In this document: in pieces, positions 61,985 to 64,000 of the stretch
Layout: every line of letters begins with the position of its first letter
Numbering within the stretch: position 1 is the first letter of the stretch
Source: Sulfurivermis sp040755915
GTDB lineage: Bacteria; Pseudomonadota; Gammaproteobacteria; Thiohalomonadales; Thiohalomonadaceae
Reading direction: 5' to 3'
Assembly: GCA_040755915.1 (NCBI GenBank)
Contig: JBFLWM010000026.1
Location: forward strand, 80,493-144,492
Length of the DNA stretch: 64,000 nucleotides
Made by a program: the position numbers and the translations under genes
Notes under the pieces: model-generated
What the model saw: the letters and a program-made list of their open reading frames with translations, nothing else
Databases searched by the model: none
Told to the model about the DNA's origin: nothing

Positions 61985-63013
61985 TCAGTTTCCTGAAAAC
62001 GGGCGACCTGCCTTGTAATGGAGACAGACAAACACCAGCGGCATATACGCGACTGCCAGCCCGACAACCGGCCCCACAACCTGTCGCGAAACAAGCACAG
62101 CCACGGGCAGCAGCCAGACCAGGTTTATCGCGCCGACGGACAGCGAAACCATAATGTGCGATTTGTGGCGCAATGCGGCATGCTGGTAGGCATGATCGCG
62201 GTGAGCCTCATGGATCCTTTCGCCCCGAGCGAATCGAAACAGGATCGTCATGGTCGCATCAACAACGAAACATCCGAGCAATATCAGCCACACAAATATC
62301 AGCTCAGGCGCCACCATTCCGGCCTGGAGCGAAATGGCTGCAAACAGCACACCAATAAAACCGCTACCCGAGTCCCCCATGAACAGGCAGGCGCGCGGAA
62401 AGTTCCAGATCAGAAACCCGCTCACTGCGCCTGCCAAGGCAAGGAGCAGACCGGGATTGCCGACAGCACCGCCGACTGAGAATATCACCAATGCCCCAAC
62501 GCACACTGTCAACGCCTCGATGCCTGCGATGCCGTCGATCCCGTCCATGAAATTGTACAGATTCAGCAACCATACGATGTACAGCAGCGTCAGGACATAA
62601 CCGAACCCACCAAGCTCGACTGCCTGCCCGAACAGCGGAAGCTTGGGAATCCCGCCAAGCAGCATGATCAAGGCGACGGCCGAGAGGAAGTGAACAACCA
62701 TTCGCCCCCTGACCGACACACGATACAGATCATCGAGCCATCCGATCCCTCCGACACCGCCACCCGCCACCAGCAGGACCCATAGCATGTCTGATGACAC
62801 GCTCCCCTGCCACCATAACCACGCCACAACGGCAACGAGCCCGACAATAATAGCACCGCCACCACCACGCGGGGTCGCGCGCACATGTGAACTGCGCTGT
62901 GTCGGCACATCCATGATGCCATGACGCATGGCATAACTCCGGTAAATTCCGGCAAGCATGCCCGTGAGCACGAATGCTGCCAGCAGGGTGAACGCGTACT
63001 CAGTCAGAGACAC
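61985..63013 (-). CDS. WecA/WbpL-like undecaprenyl-phosphate glycosyl-phosphate transferase
   Basis: A 342-residue protein with about ten membrane helices, MraY/WecA (GT4) family. The Mg-binding 'GWLDDLYRVSVRGR' (D-D), 'YNFMDGIDGIAG' (NxxxDGxD), 'NFPRACLFMGDSGSGFIG' and the basic 'AHRDHAYQH' loop are present. It starts lipid-linked sugar assembly for O-antigen. It overlaps the upstream epimerase by 14 bases and lies just before the CapD-like gene, resembling P. aeruginosa wbpL-wbpM. Confidence 0.92.
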   Translation of the reverse strand: MSLTEYAFTLLAAFVLTGMLAGIYRSYAMRHGIMDVPTQRSSHVRATPRGGGGAIIVGLVAVVAWLWWQGSVSSDMLWVLLVAGGGVGGIGWLDDLYRVSVRGRMVVHFLSAVALIMLLGGIPKLPLFGQAVELGGFGYVLTLLYIVWLLNLYNFMDGIDGIAGIEALTVCVGALVIFSVGGAVGNPGLLLALAGAVSGFLIWNFPRACLFMGDSGSGFIGVLFAAISLQAGMVAPELIFVWLILLGCFVVDATMTILFRFARGERIHEAHRDHAYQHAALRHKSHIMVSLSVGAINLVWLLPVAVLVSRQVVGPVVGLAVAYMPLVFVCLHYKAGRPFSGN

Positions 63014-63965
63014 CTGACACCATCCTGATCAACCCCTGATCCAACTTGATGACTGGAGCCCAACCGAGAGTGTTTCGGGTATGCGATATATCGACCTGCA
63101 GCGACATGCTCAGGCGATCGAAGTCAGAAATCCTGCCGAAAAGCCCGGCGGCACCGCGAAGAAACGACAGGGGAACATAAAATAGTCTTGCATTACAGCC
63201 GGCCGCTTGGGCCATGCGCCTGATGAGTTCTGGCGTCGACACATCCTCCCCATCAGACACCATGAACGTCTGACCTGCCGCGGCCGGATGCTCGATGCAT
63301 TTGACAAGCAGGTCAGTCAGATTTGCGAGCGCGACAAATGATCGCTTGTTGTCGATCGCCTTGAGCGGCAGGGGCACACCTTTGGTCACCAGCCTGAGCA
63401 ACCGTGCCAGATTACCCTTGACGCCGGGGCCATAAACAAGCGGCGGACGCACCACCACCAGTTCCATCCCGGTACGCCTGGAAATATCCCACAGCCCTTG
63501 TTCTGCCTCCCATTTCGATACTCCATACGCATCTGTCGGGCATGGCGTGTCGAAAGGCGTGAACGGCGCACTCACTGTGTTTTCACCATTTACCTTGACG
63601 GAGCTGAGAAAAATCATGCGGCGCACACCCGCCTCGGCGGCCTGCCTGGCAAGTTGCAGCGTGCCATGAACATTGACATCCCGGTACTCATTCAATGACC
63701 CCGGGGATTCATCTTGCGGCGCATGTGCCTTGCCAACAGTATGGATAACGCAATCCACGCCATTGAGCGCTGCGCGCCAGTCCGTATGTGGACCGACGTT
63801 TCCGACATGAAACACCGGCGCCGTGTCCTGCGACTGTAGAACAGCCGATCTCGTGCCTAGGCGCAAGGCATATTTAGCTGTTCTGGACAGGTCCCGGACA
63901 AGACCCTGCCCGATAAATCCGGTCGCGCCGGTAACCAATACGCCAGGACGGTGTGCGTCAGTCAC
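63000..63965 (-). CDS. WbpV-like NAD-dependent sugar epimerase/dehydratase
   Basis: A 321-residue extended SDR with 'VLVTGATGFIGQGLVRDL', Ser in 'MIFLSSVKVNG', 'PTDAYGVSKWEAE' (YxxxK), and 'VRPPLVYGPGVKGN'. This profile is like WbpV/Gne-type UDP-N-acetylglucosamine 4-epimerases that supply galacto-sugars for O-antigen. Substrate is not proven by sequence. Starts with GTG overlapping the upstream stop (GTGA at 63,962-63,965). Confidence 0.86.
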   Translation of the reverse strand: MTDAHRPGVLVTGATGFIGQGLVRDLSRTAKYALRLGTRSAVLQSQDTAPVFHVGNVGPHTDWRAALNGVDCVIHTVGKAHAPQDESPGSLNEYRDVNVHGTLQLARQAAEAGVRRMIFLSSVKVNGENTVSAPFTPFDTPCPTDAYGVSKWEAEQGLWDISRRTGMELVVVRPPLVYGPGVKGNLARLLRLVTKGVPLPLKAIDNKRSFVALANLTDLLVKCIEHPAAAGQTFMVSDGEDVSTPELIRRMAQAAGCNARLFYVPLSFLRGAAGLFGRISDFDRLSMSLQVDISHTRNTLGWAPVIKLDQGLIRMVSGVSD

Positions 63966-64000
63966 GTCAGCCTAACCAGTTCAGAGTACAGTTCCATATG
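63962..64000 (-). CDS. C-terminal fragment of an upstream gene
   Basis: Minus-strand codons for HMELYSELVRLT then TGA end here, overlapping the epimerase GTG start. The rest of this gene lies outside the window; by analogy with O-antigen clusters it may be a glycosyltransferase. Too short to identify. Confidence 0.45.
   Translation of the reverse strand, partial: HMELYSELVRLT

Overview
The window reads as a high-GC gammaproteobacterial chromosome with a tailed-phage structural module at its left end. The clearest taxonomic clue is gene order. rpsA-cmk-aroA-tyrA-(aroF)-hisC-pheA-(serA)-serC-gyrA-mtnA-mtaD-ubiG-mupP-yciK matches, as I recall it, the Pseudomonas aeruginosa PA3161-PA3173 block. 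Here aroA and tyrA are separate genes rather than the pseudomonad fusion, and hopanoid genes (hpnCDE), serA, rmuC and a porin have been inserted. This fits a non-pseudomonad gammaproteobacterium, perhaps of a Chromatiales or Acidiferrobacterales type. I cannot name a genus.

Region 1-14,057 (all minus strand) is a myophage-type late module, read right to left: putative small terminase, large terminase, portal, a nucleotidyltransferase-like protein, MuF head protein, a small zinc-ribbon protein, a separately promoted very acidic protein, two small unknowns, a TrfB/KorA-like regulator, a protease-scaffold-capsid fusion, an unknown, endolysin, holin and a membrane protein, head-tail connector and tail proteins, and a Mu gpL-like tail sheath that leaves the window. 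Most neighbours overlap by ATGA. No integrase, transposase or early genes are visible; the module stops abruptly beside galU.

Region 14,261-31,311 (minus) is housekeeping: galU, a ComEA-like helix-hairpin-helix protein, pyrF, the LPS-homeostasis pair lapB/lapA, ihfB, rpsA, cmk, then an aromatic/serine/histidine amino-acid cluster (aroA, tyrA, DAHP synthase, hisC, pheA, serA, serC) ending with gyrA. Next come mtnA (minus) and, on the plus strand, a porin, mtaD, ubiG, mupP, rmuC, hpnC-hpnD-hpnE and yciK. mtnA and mtaD act on methylthio-nucleoside salvage; hpnCDE together make squalene for hopanoids.

Region 42,077-53,449 holds a tandem-thioredoxin periplasmic protein, a diguanylate cyclase behind a good sigma-54-type promoter, guanine deaminase and an EndoIII-like glycosylase, then the conserved rluB-scpB-scpA-trpS-M50 protease-yciO-rnm block (minus) facing yciB-yciI-bolA-parvulin (plus).

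Region 53,674-64,000 begins with a striking junction: a chemoreceptor and a second diguanylate cyclase point at each other and both lose their C-terminal parts at the same spot (about 54,965-54,978). After REP-like palindromes comes a TRAP transporter operon with a TatT-type lipoprotein (tatT-dctP-dctQ-dctM, minus). The window ends in a polysaccharide cluster: a CapD/WbpM-like dehydratase, a WecA/WbpL-like glycosyl-phosphate transferase, a WbpV-like epimerase, and the last codons of one more gene.
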